A stretch of DNA of 64,000 bases from Warburgia ugandensis (lineage: Eukaryota; Streptophyta; Magnoliopsida; Canellales; Canellaceae): positions 45,945,880 through 46,009,879 of the forward strand of contig CP141132.1 in the NCBI GenBank assembly GCA_035236585.1, read 5' to 3'. The notes beneath the pieces were generated by a model. The model was not told the DNA's origin and did not search any database. It saw only the letters and a list, made by a program, of their open reading frames with translations. Positions 9,895 to 22,130 of this stretch are shown piece after piece (within the stretch, counting starts at the first letter, position 1; each line of letters starts with the position of its first letter). The position numbers were made by a program, and so were the translations under genes.

Positions 9895-12800
9895 ATGCAC
9901 TTTTGGAGACGCGACAAAACCGGCAGGTTAGTCAAGTACGACCAAAAAGACATACTGCAAGATCAGGCCACATCTATGGCTGATCAACGCTCAAGGGGTA
10001 ATTCACCCCATGGAAGTCAAGGGGCTCCACTCATCATGAATGAGGACCCACCACCCTTGATAGAAGATGAATATCAACCTCCACCAAGGAGGAATAATCA
10101 TCAACCAAATAGAGATTGGAGAAGAAACAATAGGGAGTGGGACCAACAAAGTGAACATGGGGATAATAATAATGAGGGTCATCAAAACTTTCGTGGTAGA
10201 ACTTTAAAAGACTACCTTCAGCCTACACGCACCAGCACACCGTCCTGTGTAATCCTTCCTCAAAATGCTGGTGCGTTAGAATTAAAAACGGGAGTAATCC
10301 AATTACTTCCCAAATTCCATGGTCTAGATAGTGAGAGTCCTTATTTGCACCTTAAAGAATTTGATGAGGTATGTAGTACCCAGAGAACTCAAAATATAGG
10401 TCTAGATCTTTGTCAGACTTAAACTTTTTCCTTTCTCTTTAAAGGAAAAAGCAAAAATGTGGTTTAATGCACTACCATCAGGTTCCATAAGAACCTGGAA
10501 TGAAATGACTAGGGAATTCTTAAAGAAGTTTTTCCCTACCCATAAAACCAATACGCTTCGCCGCAAAATAATGAACTTTACCTTAAGGATAAAGAATCAT
10601 TCTATCAATGCTTTGGGAAAGGTTCAAAGAACTACAACTCACTTGCCCACATCATGGCTATGAACCATGGCGCATCATCGCCTTCTTTTATGAAGGACTA
10701 AATTCGACATGCGTCAGTTTGTAGAGATGATGTGTAATGGCAACTTTCTCAACAAACAACCAGATGAGGCGGAGGAGTATTTGGAATGGCTAGCTGAAAT
10801 TGCACAGACCTGGGCTGACTCGTAAAGAATAGAACATACGAGATAGACCTAAGCCCAATAACACCCATGCTAGGGGAGGCATGTATGCTATGTCCGAAAA
10901 GATGATATCAATGCCAAAGTAGCATCCCTAGCGAGAAAAGTAGAAGCCATAGAAATGGGAAAGAAAAACTCAAATAAAGAAGAACAAGTGTGTAGTATTT
11001 GTGAAAGTACGTCACATCTTACTCGTGAATGTCCTACAATCCCTGCTTTTCAAGATGTACTTCATGATCAAGCTAATGCACTTAACACATATAAAAGACC
11101 TTTCTCCCCATATTCGTACACTTATAACCCCAATGGAGAAACCATCCAAATTTTATTTGGAAAAATGGACCTACTGCTAATGTTCCACAATCAGGACAAT
11201 ATCAACCTCATCAACAAAACCAAGGACTTCTTACCTTACCTTATCAAACTCATCAACCTCCTTCTGGACCTTACTTGCCCCCACCTAAAAGGCATGTTGA
11301 GGATAATCAAAACGTTCAAAACCAGGAAAGGAAAATTTCTCAATTAGAAAGTCAAATAAAACAAACCAACCAGTCCATGAATGAATTAAAAAAATGATGA
11401 GTCAAATGATGCAAAGTATGGAAAAAGGAAAGTTCCCAGCTCAACCACAAGCAAACCCTAAGGGAGTGCATGCGGTTAGCATTAATGCATCTGATGAAAG
11501 ATCTAGCTCTATCATGGAACAAACTAAGGCTGTGACCATTCTTAGGAGTGGTAGAAGAATTGGGAAAGATGAGCCTCAGAAGACTGAAAAGGTAGAAAAA
11601 TCCACGAAAGTTAAAGAAAACTCTAAACAAAAGGACCCTGTTTCACCAGTTGATCCATGTCCTATACCTGCTCCATTTCCTCAAAGGCTGCGTCAAGCCC
11701 CAAAGTCTGCATCTAATGATGAGATTTTAGAGATTTTCAAGCAAGTCAAGATCAACATACCGATCTTAGATGCTATAAAACAAATCCCATCATATGCCAA
11801 ATTTTTAAAAGACTTATGCACCATAAAGAGAAAATTGAATGTCCGTAAGAAGGCATTTTTGGTCGAATGTGTTAGTTCTATTCTTCAACACCATACACCA
11901 CCAAAGTACAAAGATCCTGGTTGCCCCACTCTTACTTGCATTATTGGTAGCTACAAGATTAACCAAGCTCTTCTTGATTTAGGATCTAGTGTAAATCTAT
12001 TACCATACTCAGTATACGAACAGATAGGACTGGGTGAACTGAAACCTACATCTACTACGCTCCAGGTTAGGCGATCGTTCTGTAAAAATACCGAGAGGGG
12101 TAATAGAGGATGTGTTAGTCCAGGTAGAACAATTTTGCTTCCCTGTCGATTTTCTAGTTCTAGATACACAACCGGTGGTGAATGAGAAGAATGAAATGCC
12201 AGTCATCTTGGGATGACCATTTTTGGCTACGTCCAATGCCTTAATCAACTGTAGAAATGGTGTCATGAAACTATCCTTTGGCAATATGACATTAGAGCTA
12301 AACATCTTTAACATTTGTAACCAACCTAGTGAAACTACCGATGATTTGCACGGTATTAACATGATCAATTCAGTTGTGCAAGATCGGTTCGGTCGTCTTC
12401 CTTGTCGGACCTACTGGAGGCCTGTTTGGCCCATTTTAATGAGTTTAATGAGGATGCATTAATAGAGGGAGTTAATGCCCTCCTTGATTCTGTACCTATC
12501 ATGGATACAAGAAAATGGAAACCTCATTTTGAGGAGCTTCCATTAAGTGAGATCACTTCCTCCCATCATCTCGTAGAACCCCTTACAGAGCCTGAAACCC
12601 CAAATACGCCTTTTAACATAGAATATGTACCTGATAGGGACCTACTGCCTTCATTTGAACAATCATTAGATAATAAATTAGGCCCACCTGATTTGTTGCC
12701 TATGCCAATAGAACAGACAAGAAAGAGTCCATTGATCTATTGTCCATACATCAACTGACTCCAAGGTACACACTAAAAGATAATCAGGATGTAAGCAAAA

Positions 12801-13195
12801 CCATGCCCCCTCCTTTATTAATACAAGAACAATCTTATAAGGAAGGGCAGAGTCAGCTTATATCTCAATCTCAGGAAAATGTAAGGGAAAGGGAGGACTC
12901 TTCACATCTATATGGTTCAAAAGAATTTAAATTCACGGTAGTTCACATTGTTATAAAGATTCCACCACCTAAATTTTCAAGGTGGAGGAGTTATATTGAT
13001 TACCATGAAATTTTGAAGATAGGAGATCATCAAAGTGGTCTCACTCAATTGACATTCATGGTAGTCTATTGTGTTATAATGCAACCATCACAAAAAATTT
13101 CAAGGTGGATGAAATATATAGACTATCGTGAGATTTTGAAGTGGCGTGAGAAATCTTGCCATTTCATTATTGGAATCAGGAAAACTCAAAAATAA
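9895..13195 (+). pseudogene. Gag-protease ORF of copy 2, frameshifted in several places
   Basis: Same protein as in copy 1, in pieces: 9895-10422 (N-terminus and start of Gag), 10457-10663 (middle of Gag), 10955-11347 (zinc knuckle CSICESTSHLTRECPTIPAF), 11394-12185 (linker and protease, DLGSS kept), 12402-12758 and 12740-13195 (linker and repeated C-terminal region). It shares the TGA in the protease-end motif, near 12213. Most breaks coincide with a CAG or CTG of copy 1 replaced by CGT, CG or CTTTG, so they may be sequence errors. This copy alone shows the C-terminal region open to the TAA at 13193-13195, which indicates an original ORF of about 1,100 codons. Confidence 0.85.
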
Positions 13196-14897
13196 ATGAG
13201 GATATATGTCTGGCTGAAGACGTTAAACTTAGCGCTCACTGGGAGGCAACCTAGAGTTTTTCATTTTTGTTGTTTTCTACATCACTCATATTCATTTTCG
13301 GTCCTACTTTTTACAACATTGAGGACAATGTTTCTGTCAGGTTGGGGGGTGTAGAATTCTAGCAAATTCTAGTTTTTTTAGATTTTTAGGTGCTTTCCTT
13401 GTTTTTCAAAAAAAAAATGAAAAATTTTAGGTCATTTCCTACACTATGATGAGAATTGGATTTTCTGAAGTATAATCTAGATAACTTTAGCTTATTAATG
13501 AAATTGAATATGATTAATTCATCTTTTTACTCATTTTCTAAAGTATTCTATGAAAGCAAAGTCTCAGATCACATCTGTACACACAGTTGCATATAGATAG
13601 TCTAGATTGATAAGTGGCTATAACTTAGAAATTCTGAAGAAATTCAGTGGAGATCTATAACCTAAGTGAGTTTTAGAGCCATTCATCCTTTGTGAGAGGT
13701 TATAAATGTTCCTAATTTTCTTCAGCGTGCTTAAAGAAAATTGATCCCATACTCTTAATTTTGGCTAATTACCTGGATAATTAGAATATTACCTTTAAAA
13801 TTCTAGAAGTTCATTGAATTTGATGGATTATAGGAAACCTAGAAAATGATTTAGGCCATCCTTGTTGTTATAACCTAGAGACGTAAAGCCTACCCATAAA
13901 GTATTGTTACCACTAGTTAGCCAACTTGAGCCTTTAATATAAGCCTTTTCTTTTGTCACCCAAATTATCCTTTACCCATATTAACCCAGTATAAATTATC
14001 CATTACCCATTTTCTTTGAAAAATAAGTTAGAGAAGAATGAAGAAATACCTTTTAGTTGTAATGAAAAGTGGATATCAAGAAAAGAAATATTCTTCAAAG
14101 TGATTCAAAAGTATTGAAATAGTCTGAAAAAAAAAAAAAAAAAAAAGGTTTGAAGAATACAAAGAAAAATGGAAACAAAAATATTCACTTTAGAAAAAAT
14201 CAAAGAAAGAAAGAATTGTCAACTTTAGAAGACCTCTACTTATTTTCTGAAGAAACTTTGAATAACCTTATACCCTTTCTTTGATACCTTGTCCTAAGCC
14301 TACGTTTCGTCCCAGTTAAAGACCTATTGATTCTAGGAGAAATATAGTCTTGATGAGGAAATGAATGGATAGAATCTAAAAGAGTGGTATTACTAAACAT
14401 TCAAAGGTAATGGCATCTATTCTAAAGGGATCAAAACAATGAAATTCCTTAGTAACTCCCAATTTTCATGAGTACATGTGAGAAAATTTTGCTTTTATTG
14501 ACTCAACTCACATAATTAAAAGAGAGATATGATTTGACCCCTTTATCTGAGAGATTTTGTTTCTGAGTGTATCTCATTAGTGAGGCTTGAGGTCAAAACA
14601 TATTTCGGATGGAGTTCAAAAAGTTAGAAGTTTATTTAGAGATCAAGATGATTCCATATGTAAACTGTACATACACACACTCACTCTGAGATTTGAGCTT
14701 AATTGGAATTATTTTGGCATATGGGTAGGATTTTGAATTTCTCAGTCATTTTTATTAGTATGATAAAGTTGATGTGATTTATTGAAAATAATTCTCTGAG
14801 GAAAAAGAGGAGTTGACTTAAAAATAAAATTTGAAATATTGAAATTTGGTTTTTCGCATGTTTTGCTCGGGACTAGCAAAATGCTGGTTGGGGGGTG
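13196..14897 (+). other. 3' noncoding region and polypurine tract of element copy 2
   Basis: Duplicate of 4505-6204 with the same conserved block near 13220-13252, the internal purine motif GGTTGGGGGGTG at 13340-13351 and the terminal tract CTGGTTGGGGGGTG at 14884-14897 next to the LTR. No gene seen. Confidence 0.75.
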
Positions 14898-16239
14898 TGT
14901 TAAGTGTTTAATTTTGGTCAAAAGTTCCCTAATTCAGCGTTCAATTAGATAATCTAACCGTTCAAATTTACAAAACTTAGCTTGATTTTGAATATAAATC
15001 CAATTGACCATCCAAACCTTAATTTGTCAAAATCAACGGTCAGATGATCATTAGAGTTCATTAGATGACTAATGTGCGGTTCAGATGATTCTAATTTAGT
15101 CTTTTCTTTTGCAGATCAACCAAAGGACGCACGGATGGATACGAGTAAAAGATAACGGTGCAGATCATCTTAAAGGGCGATGGATGGACCAGATCAACCA
15201 TGGAGATAGATGAAATAGAAATCATGGACAAAATGGAAAGAACATGTAAAGGGCAACTCTTTCCCCCACTTCTCTTTCCTTTTCTTCCTCTTTCCCTCCT
15301 TATTCTATTTTTCTTTCCTTCATTCTCTCTTTCCTTTCCCACTCCTTTTCTTTCTTTTCTTTTTCCTTCCTTTTCTTTCTTTTCTTTCCTTTTCTCTTTT
15401 CTTTCTTTTTCCTTTTTCCCTTCCTTTTTCTCTTTTCTTTCTTTCCTTTTCCTTCTCCTCTTTCTTTTTCCTTCTTTCCTTTTTCTTTTTCCCTTCCTCA
15501 TTCTCACGTACCCAACTATCTCTTCATATATTTTTTCTTCTTCTCATCTAGGCACTTTGGCCCATCTTGACGCACAAAGCACAGCTCCTCTCTTTCTCTT
15601 GCCATCTTCCTCTCTTTCTCTTGCCCTCTCTCTTGTTTTCTCTCTACTCCCTTATCTCCCAAGGCTCTTTCTCTCTTCTCATCTTCCTCTCTTTCCCAAC
15701 CATACCCAGATTCCCCTCTTCTCACCTTCTTCTCCTTAGGACCATCCTAGTTCTCTCTCTTTCTTTCACGCACCATCTCTACTTTACCTTCACCGCCCAA
15801 ATCTTTGCATCCAATCCTTACTGCACCACACCAATTCCTCCCTGCTAACCATCGGTGGACCAGCACACAGACCAACCAACCCACTTCTCCAGGCTTCCAT
15901 TGCCTTGCCCAACTGGAATTTCTAATCTTCAAACAGCACTGGAGTCTGCCCAGATTTCTATCAACATCCGAAGCAGCTAGCCTAGCGTCATCGTCCAATC
16001 TCCAGTCTGCCTTTTCGTTCCAGACAGAGATGCCCCAACCCTTCAATGGCCGGTCACAACTAGACAGACTGGCCCAACATTTTCATCTCCTTGGTATACA
16101 GCACCACTGCCCAGCTCCTTCTCTTTTTGTTTCTCCTCTGTTCATCGTCAATTCCCTTTTCTTTTTCATCAACCCATAATCCATCTTCAGTGCTCCGCAT
16201 CTCCTCCACACGCCAAGGCCAAAGACGCATCACCGTACC

Positions 16240-16324
<85 letters not shown>

Positions 16325-17431
16325 ACTTCCCCTTCACCATTCCACCCGATTTCCATTGATTCCCTAGCTAGGCACGTTCCCAGTCTTTGTCAATCATCTA
16401 CCCTGTCTCTTCCCCATCAGTGGCTACTTCCCTTTTCCCCTCCTCTCTCTTTTCTTCCGTGTCAACCCCGCCACCGCTTCTCTTATTTGATCCACTCCCT
16501 TCTTCACTGGTCACCCCCTCTGTCTCTGCTTCATCGCAACCAGCACCGGCTCATCTCCGATCTCTGCCCATTTTCACCGGAGTCATCTACGCCCAACGTC
16601 TCGGTTTTTTATCTGTTCCACCGCTCATCCTCACCGTTCTCCCATTTTCTTCTCACTCTCCCTGTCTTGCATTGCCTGCCAGTCACCCGAAGCAGCTCTG
16701 TCTCCCTCTGTTTGCTTGACACGGCTGCTCCACTGGCCTGCTTGTGTTTTACTGCTTTAGCCCTTCTCTGCTTCATCGCCACGCTCCCTCCTCCATCACC
16801 GGTCGTCACCGCCCCAACGTCTCCACACCGTTCTCTGTTCTTCAACGGCCGCCCCGTGCGTCGACTCCGACTTGCCCAGGGGAGAAAACCCGAAACGGGT
16901 CTCCCTTCTTTCCTCTTTCTCTTCTCCTCCGGTTTTCTGCTCCATCACCGTCTCCTCCTTCGTCTGGTTTTTCTTAAAAACCAGATTTCCCATTTAATTC
17001 CTATTTTGCCCTCTTTCTTTAACAGAAATTCCACCTCTGTCCTTTTCGTTTAATACCATCCATGTCCTCAGTTTAATACCGTCTGGGTCCCTAGTTTATT
17101 TACTTCTATGTCCTTGTGTTATTCCGGTTCTGTTTTATCATCATTTTGACTATCCAGGGACAGTGCAATCCAGGACAGGCTTATCCAGGACTGATCATTT
17201 TATTGCATTTTCTGTGTTTTTGGAATAAATAATTGTGTACATTGCAACAATTGAATAAATATAGATTTTATTTTATTGTTAGTTGAATTTTGCTATATTC
17301 TTTGTTTTGATTCTTTTAATTAATTAGATTTTATTGAAAACTCCATTTTAAATCAAGTCCTCGTGGGATCGACCCGTACTTGCATAAGCTACCCTACAAT
17401 AGCCCGTGCACTTGCGGTAAAACACTCAACA
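14898..17431 (+). repeat. 3' LTR of tandem array (2534 bp)
   Basis: Starts TGTTAAGTG after the polypurine tract and ends CACTCAACA, followed by unrelated DNA. It is near-identical to 6205-8695 apart from a longer CT run and clustered differences at CAG/CTG/CCG sites near 16020, 16195, 16470, 16680-16745 and 16800-16860. The open frame at 16091-17053 is low-complexity Ser/Leu/Pro sequence generated by the CT-rich DNA, not a gene. Confidence 0.92.
16244..16321 (+). repeat. (CT)39 microsatellite inside LTR
   Basis: Uninterrupted 78-base CT run, 50 bases longer than its counterpart at 7554-7581. Confidence 0.95.
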
Positions 17432-17657
17432 TGTATTGATACCCAAGCTGCACTGTGAACCATTGAATGGATTTTGGAATTTAATAAAAGTATATTCCTT
17501 CAATAGAATTTTAACTTGTACAAAAATCTACTTATGTTATGTATGAAGTGATGACTCAGGTTTTACAAAACAAGTTCTAAAGAAAAGAATTTCTGCTACT
17601 TCTGAATTTTTGTGAAAAATGTATTACAAAATGTGTCACAAAAACCTGGGTCGTCTC
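17432..17657 (+). repeat. Possible 3' tail of a chromovirus-type LTR
   Basis: The end reads AAAACCTGGGTCGTCTCACA, close to the terminus of the solo LTR at 25761 (AAAACCTAGGTCGTCACA). The preceding AAAGAAAAG...TCTGCTACTTCTG also aligns with that LTR tail. The fragment starts immediately after the tandem array. Orientation is opposite to the LTR next to it. Boundaries are by eye. Confidence 0.45.
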
Positions 17658-20600
17658 ACAAGAGACTCAGTCTCCATACCCATCCATTCAAATCAATTAC
17701 CCATATTAATAAAACCGTATAATAACATTACCCAAGGTCTGTCCATGCACAGCCATCACATCCAACATAAATACATCCATACCATCCAAGTCATAATATA
17801 AACCATACATATATACAGTTCGTAACTAACATTAAGGTAAGGTTATACACAAGCCTTATCCGTTTCTAAAATATCCTCTATGCACTACATGAAGGCCTTC
17901 AACACTCTCGCTGCTATATAGGCATGTTCAACCTGCTACCTCTCACTATATCTAAGGCATTGCAAAAACATCGCAATGCCTCAGCAAGCTATGTTTATGT
18001 AGGTGATGATAAACAATAATAATAATAACATTTAATACTGTATGAAGAAAACATACATCAATTTTCAAGTCATGTGATAAAACATTGATGTCATGAGAAT
18101 AGTTTGAACATAATCTCAGTATGAGAATAAATAACAATGCAGTACAACATGATTGACATTTAAAACAAGCAAGATAGGTGGTAATATCCAAGCCACTTGC
18201 ATGATCAAAACATGCAAAGTAAACAAAACCTCAAAAACTCGTCAACTGAAGACACCAAATCAATGTAACTCATGCCAACCACATGCGTGAAAACACGTCA
18301 AATCTACTAAGCTTCTAAAGCTCATAAATATAGTAAAATCATATCACTACAGAGTGTCAAGAACTCATAAGATAAATTTGCACATCATCATCAAGGGTAC
18401 CCTCACATGTGGGTCCCACAAGTGTCAAAATCACATCAATGCAATGTGTTAAACACACAAGGAAAGCTAAATCCATAAATGTCATCAATGTGGGGCTCCC
18501 TAGCATGAGGGTCCCACTAGTGTACCACACACTCGTATCACCGGTAATGAGTACTCATACCAATTCCCCATGCTTATTCCTTGCAGGGTCATCCAGGGCA
18601 CAATCACCCCTTGGGACACGTTGTCACGCTGTTGGTACAGAGGGAATATCCACCCTCGTGTACTATATGTGCAATATAATAAAATCACACATCAAGAAGT
18701 GCATGGACCACTACGCTGCAGTGGCAACCAACACCTAGGTCTACTAACTGCCGCTCCATGTTGACACCAGAATGTGAGACTAAATGTTTGTCCTACATGG
18801 GTGAGGATTGAAACTTTAATGGGACTACCCATGATTCCACCCCCTACAGTGTTTGCCATATATTGGGCAGGTGTCTAATCATCATCATAAGTTAGAGGCC
18901 ATGTGGCCAACCCTCTTAGCATAGTGTCCCCCAGGCAGAAACACCCGTCATAAATCACAAAACACGAAAATCTTGTATCTCATAAAACTAGGAGCACTTG
19001 TGGCTCAGCATCCCAATGCACTGCTCCTCATCCTAGGGTTAGCCTCTCAAGGATCAACCACCAAGCCTCCACCACCAAATCTATAGATAAATAAGTGATA
19101 AAAATAGGGCATCCATATGCCTCAATATGTCATAGTAACCAAAAAAATCACTACATAATGACCCCACGTCATAAAAGGCTATATTAATCATGCATTTGTG
19201 GATAAATATGAATCTATGAAATCATGAAAATATGCATCACTAGCAATAATCTCAATACCTCAACATGAAATCATAGTATAATAGAAATACGATGCCATAT
19301 ATGTTTGAAAATTTAAAAACAAAAACATGCCCATTAATGGTTTCCATCACCTACCTCAAATGAAGAATCACTCGTCTGCACCTCTCAAGTCAATTGAACT
19401 TCAGTCTAGCTCAGTCTGCCTCAGCCCCACGTTCTGATTACACATCACCTCTAGGTCACACATAGAATTCAAATTATCTAAATTGTATTCTTAATTATAA
19501 AACACATTATATTTCTATGTTTTAGCATTTGGCATTTCAGTACAATCCAATGGCTCCTAGCCATGGAATCTCAAGGTAACGCCCGCCTCATTTGGCCAAT
19601 AATCCAAATCATGATGATCTAGGCTTGCCTGTAACCATCAAGCTTCTTTCATAATTAAATCATTATATGTTCCAAAGCTATCATGCTCAGATCATTTCAA
19701 TCTCAGGAAATTTTATCAAATTATATAATTATAGCTAAATCAATAAAATCAAGAGGTTAGGATAATAATCCCACCTCATGTAGGTCCATCTGAAGGACAT
19801 CCATCAGTCTACGTTGCTGGATCATCAATCGACAACTTGAAATGTGCCAATAAAAAATGCCTATAACGATTCGATGATGTTTCTCCACCTAATCATCCCA
19901 GGTCAAAGAATACATCAATAATTTTATTCATATAATCCCAATGATTCATTTGAATGAAATGGATCATCAATCTTGATCCAATTCTACATCTAAATCATCG
20001 ATTGATCTCAGTCATTGTTCAAGATTGGCTATATCATCTCACCAATATCTCAAATCCAGCACACCTCACATGGATCTTGATATACGCATCACAAGGATCA
20101 CAATGAAGGGTTCATATCTTGAAATTGTACCTCATGGATCTCTGATTTGACATGCATCTAGATTGGAGGGTCAGATGATCCCCAATCAAAGATCTTACCT
20201 TTCCATGGTATAGATCACACTAAGATATGCCTAAGGCATGATTTTCATTCTATTCTAACATGTCACCGTCATTGATCAGTCGTCACTAGAGAAGGTAACT
20301 GGTGCGATCACCACCGGTGGCTCATTTCTCATTGGATCTGAAATTTCTAAAAAGGGGTTGTATATCAGGATCTCACCTTCATATCTTGAATTTTGGTGGC
20401 AATCTGGCATTGTTCGATATTGAAAACCAATAAAAATAGTTGTCGATCGTCTGATTTCTACCACTTCTCGACGTCATCTTCAATGGCTCAATTCTCTTTT
20501 GTTAGTTGCCCAATTGCAATGATTCTTAAGGCCTTTTGATTGTGGAATTATGAAGAATAAAATGATTGGATCAGATCACTTATCTAAGGCATCATTTTTC

Positions 20601-20748
20601 TTGGCATCTCCCTACAAATCTGGCCCTTGAAATTTCCATTTTTCTCTCTCTTTATCGTCGTTTCACAGTCACTAACATTTCATGTTATCGCTGATGACTG
20701 CCGGCTCCTCTCTCTCTTTTCTCTTCCTCCCTCCCTCCCTCGCTCCCT

Positions 20749-20812
<64 letters not shown>

Positions 20813-21187
20813 CCCTCCCTCCCTCTCTCTCTCTCTCTCTCCCTCTTCTTCCCATATAGTCTTGGGTGACGGTCATTGACTATCACCTAACCAAAGGGAA
20901 GGGGGATGTCATTATCAAAACAACACCTCCATTTTATAATCCTTTTTTTTCCATGTTCAAAAATCCATATCTTTGCCATCCGTACTCTGATTTCAGCAAA
21001 ATTTATGTTGTTGAAATTGTCTTTCCTAGTACAATCCAATTATGGAGATTTTGATTCTTGATTTGATGTCTATTAGGTTTTTCACTCATAAAACTCCAAA
21101 TATTTACATTTTCACTATTTTTTATCCCAATTTAACATTTTTCAAAATTCACTCAAATTGGGATTAAAAAAAATTAGGGATGTTACA
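17658..21187 (-). repeat. Chromovirus-type LTR, minus strand (solo or truncated)
   Basis: Read on the minus strand it begins at 21187 with TGTAACATCCCTAA. About 300 bases in, it has TTTTGATAATGACATCCCCC, matching TTTTGATAATGGCACCCCTC at the same relative place in the + strand solo LTR at 22970. No coding sequence of pol type occurs inside. The left boundary was not found and no 5-bp target duplication could be confirmed (ATAGA follows the right end), so it may be a truncated LTR. Short ORFs here are not supported as genes. Confidence 0.6.
20709..20850 (+). repeat. Low-complexity CT/CCCT tract
   Basis: Mixed CCCT and CT repeats including an uninterrupted CT run of about 55 bases (near 20754-20808). 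Overlapping Ser/Leu and Arg/Glu ORFs on both strands are artefacts of this repeat. Confidence 0.9.
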
Positions 21188-21189
21188 AT

Positions 21190-22130
21190 AGATGTCACTA
21201 CCTAGACTAGTCAGGGTGGTTCACCTTAATTCCTTCCTATTTATATATTCTTTAAGCCTATCTTCTACCTTAAGATCAACAGATAATTAGATATGACGAA
21301 ATGTAGGCTTAGGATAGGTTCTGAAAGAGAGGGTATAAGGATTCAAAGTTTCAAATTTGAGTAGAGGTCTTCTATAGATGTTGGACAACTTTCTTGTTCT
21401 TGGTACTGAAGTGAATATCTTTTCTACTTTTGCTTCCTCTAAATTTTCTTTGTATTTCTTTTTTTTCTTTGAGGGAAAGGCTTTTCTATGTAACACTTTG
21501 ACATTTTTCACTTCATAGATTTTTGTCCTTTTTCTACCATCTCTACTCATTCTTTTGAAAGATAGGTAATGGATAATTAACTAGGGTTTTTGGGATAAAG
21601 TAGATGGGTTTTTGAAAAGAAAAGGCTTACCAAGAGGCTCAAAAGGTCTAGCTAGTGGTATACATTACTAGGTAGGCTTTATGTCTCTGGGCTATAACAA
21701 GGAAGGCCTATATCATTTTTTAGGTTTCTTAAAAGCTATCAAATTCAATAAATGTATAGGAGAGAGAGTTAGTATTCCTATTATAATTCTTGGCAATTGA
21801 CTAAAATAAAGATACTGGAATCTTTCAAAATTAAGGTATGATGAAGAAATTATGAAATTACATATAACCCTAAAAAAGATGATAGTCTTTAATACTGACT
21901 TTGAAATTTAGGTCTCCACTAGTTTTCCTCAAGGTCTTTAAGTCATAACTATCTATCAATCTATACTATGCATTGTGTGTAAGTTTATTCTAAGATTTAA
22001 CTTTCATAAAATACTTCAAGACATGAATAAAATGCACAATGAACCATGTGCACTTCTAAAAATCCAATTCTCATCACAGTAGAGGAACTTTTACCTTAAG
22101 ACCATTTTTTTATTTTTCTTTGTTAGATAG
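21190..22130 (-). repeat. Inverted diverged fragment of the Athila/Tat 3' noncoding region
   Basis: On the minus strand it matches the 3' noncoding region of the tandem elements (about 4745-5660). AAAATCCAATTCTCATCA near 22060 is the reverse complement of the sequence near 4755-4775. GTAGGCTTAGGA near 21302-21313 is the reverse complement, apart from one base, of TCCTAAGCCTAC near 5600-5612. It is clearly more diverged than the tandem copies, so it is an older insertion of a related element with its LTR and coding parts missing here. Confidence 0.7.

Larger units (their letters stand above)
1..17431 (+). mobile_element. Tandem array of two Athila/Tat-type Gag-protease LTR retrotransposons
   Basis: Two internal regions (8-6204 and 8696-14897) alternate with LTRs (tail only at 1-7, full at 6205-8695 and 14898-17431), all in the same orientation and sharing the middle LTR. 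LTR ends are the imperfect inverted repeat TGTTAAGTG / CACTCAACA. Each internal region starts with a tRNA-Asp primer-binding site and ends with a polypurine tract. The only proteins encoded are Gag and protease plus an unknown C-terminal extension; no reverse transcriptase, RNase H or integrase motif is present, so mobility would need enzymes supplied in trans. The copies are nearly identical, so the duplication is recent. An arrangement with a shared LTR is expected from unequal recombination between LTRs. The left LTR is outside the window, so the target duplication cannot be tested. Confidence 0.93.

Noticed and set aside
16091-17053. 320-codon open frame
   Set aside because: It spans a (CT)39 repeat and CT-rich LTR DNA; the duplicate LTR breaks it, and the composition is pure low complexity.
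20627-20886. Overlapping ORFs on both strands
   Set aside because: Ser/Leu and Arg/Glu repeats from a CT/CCCT microsatellite.
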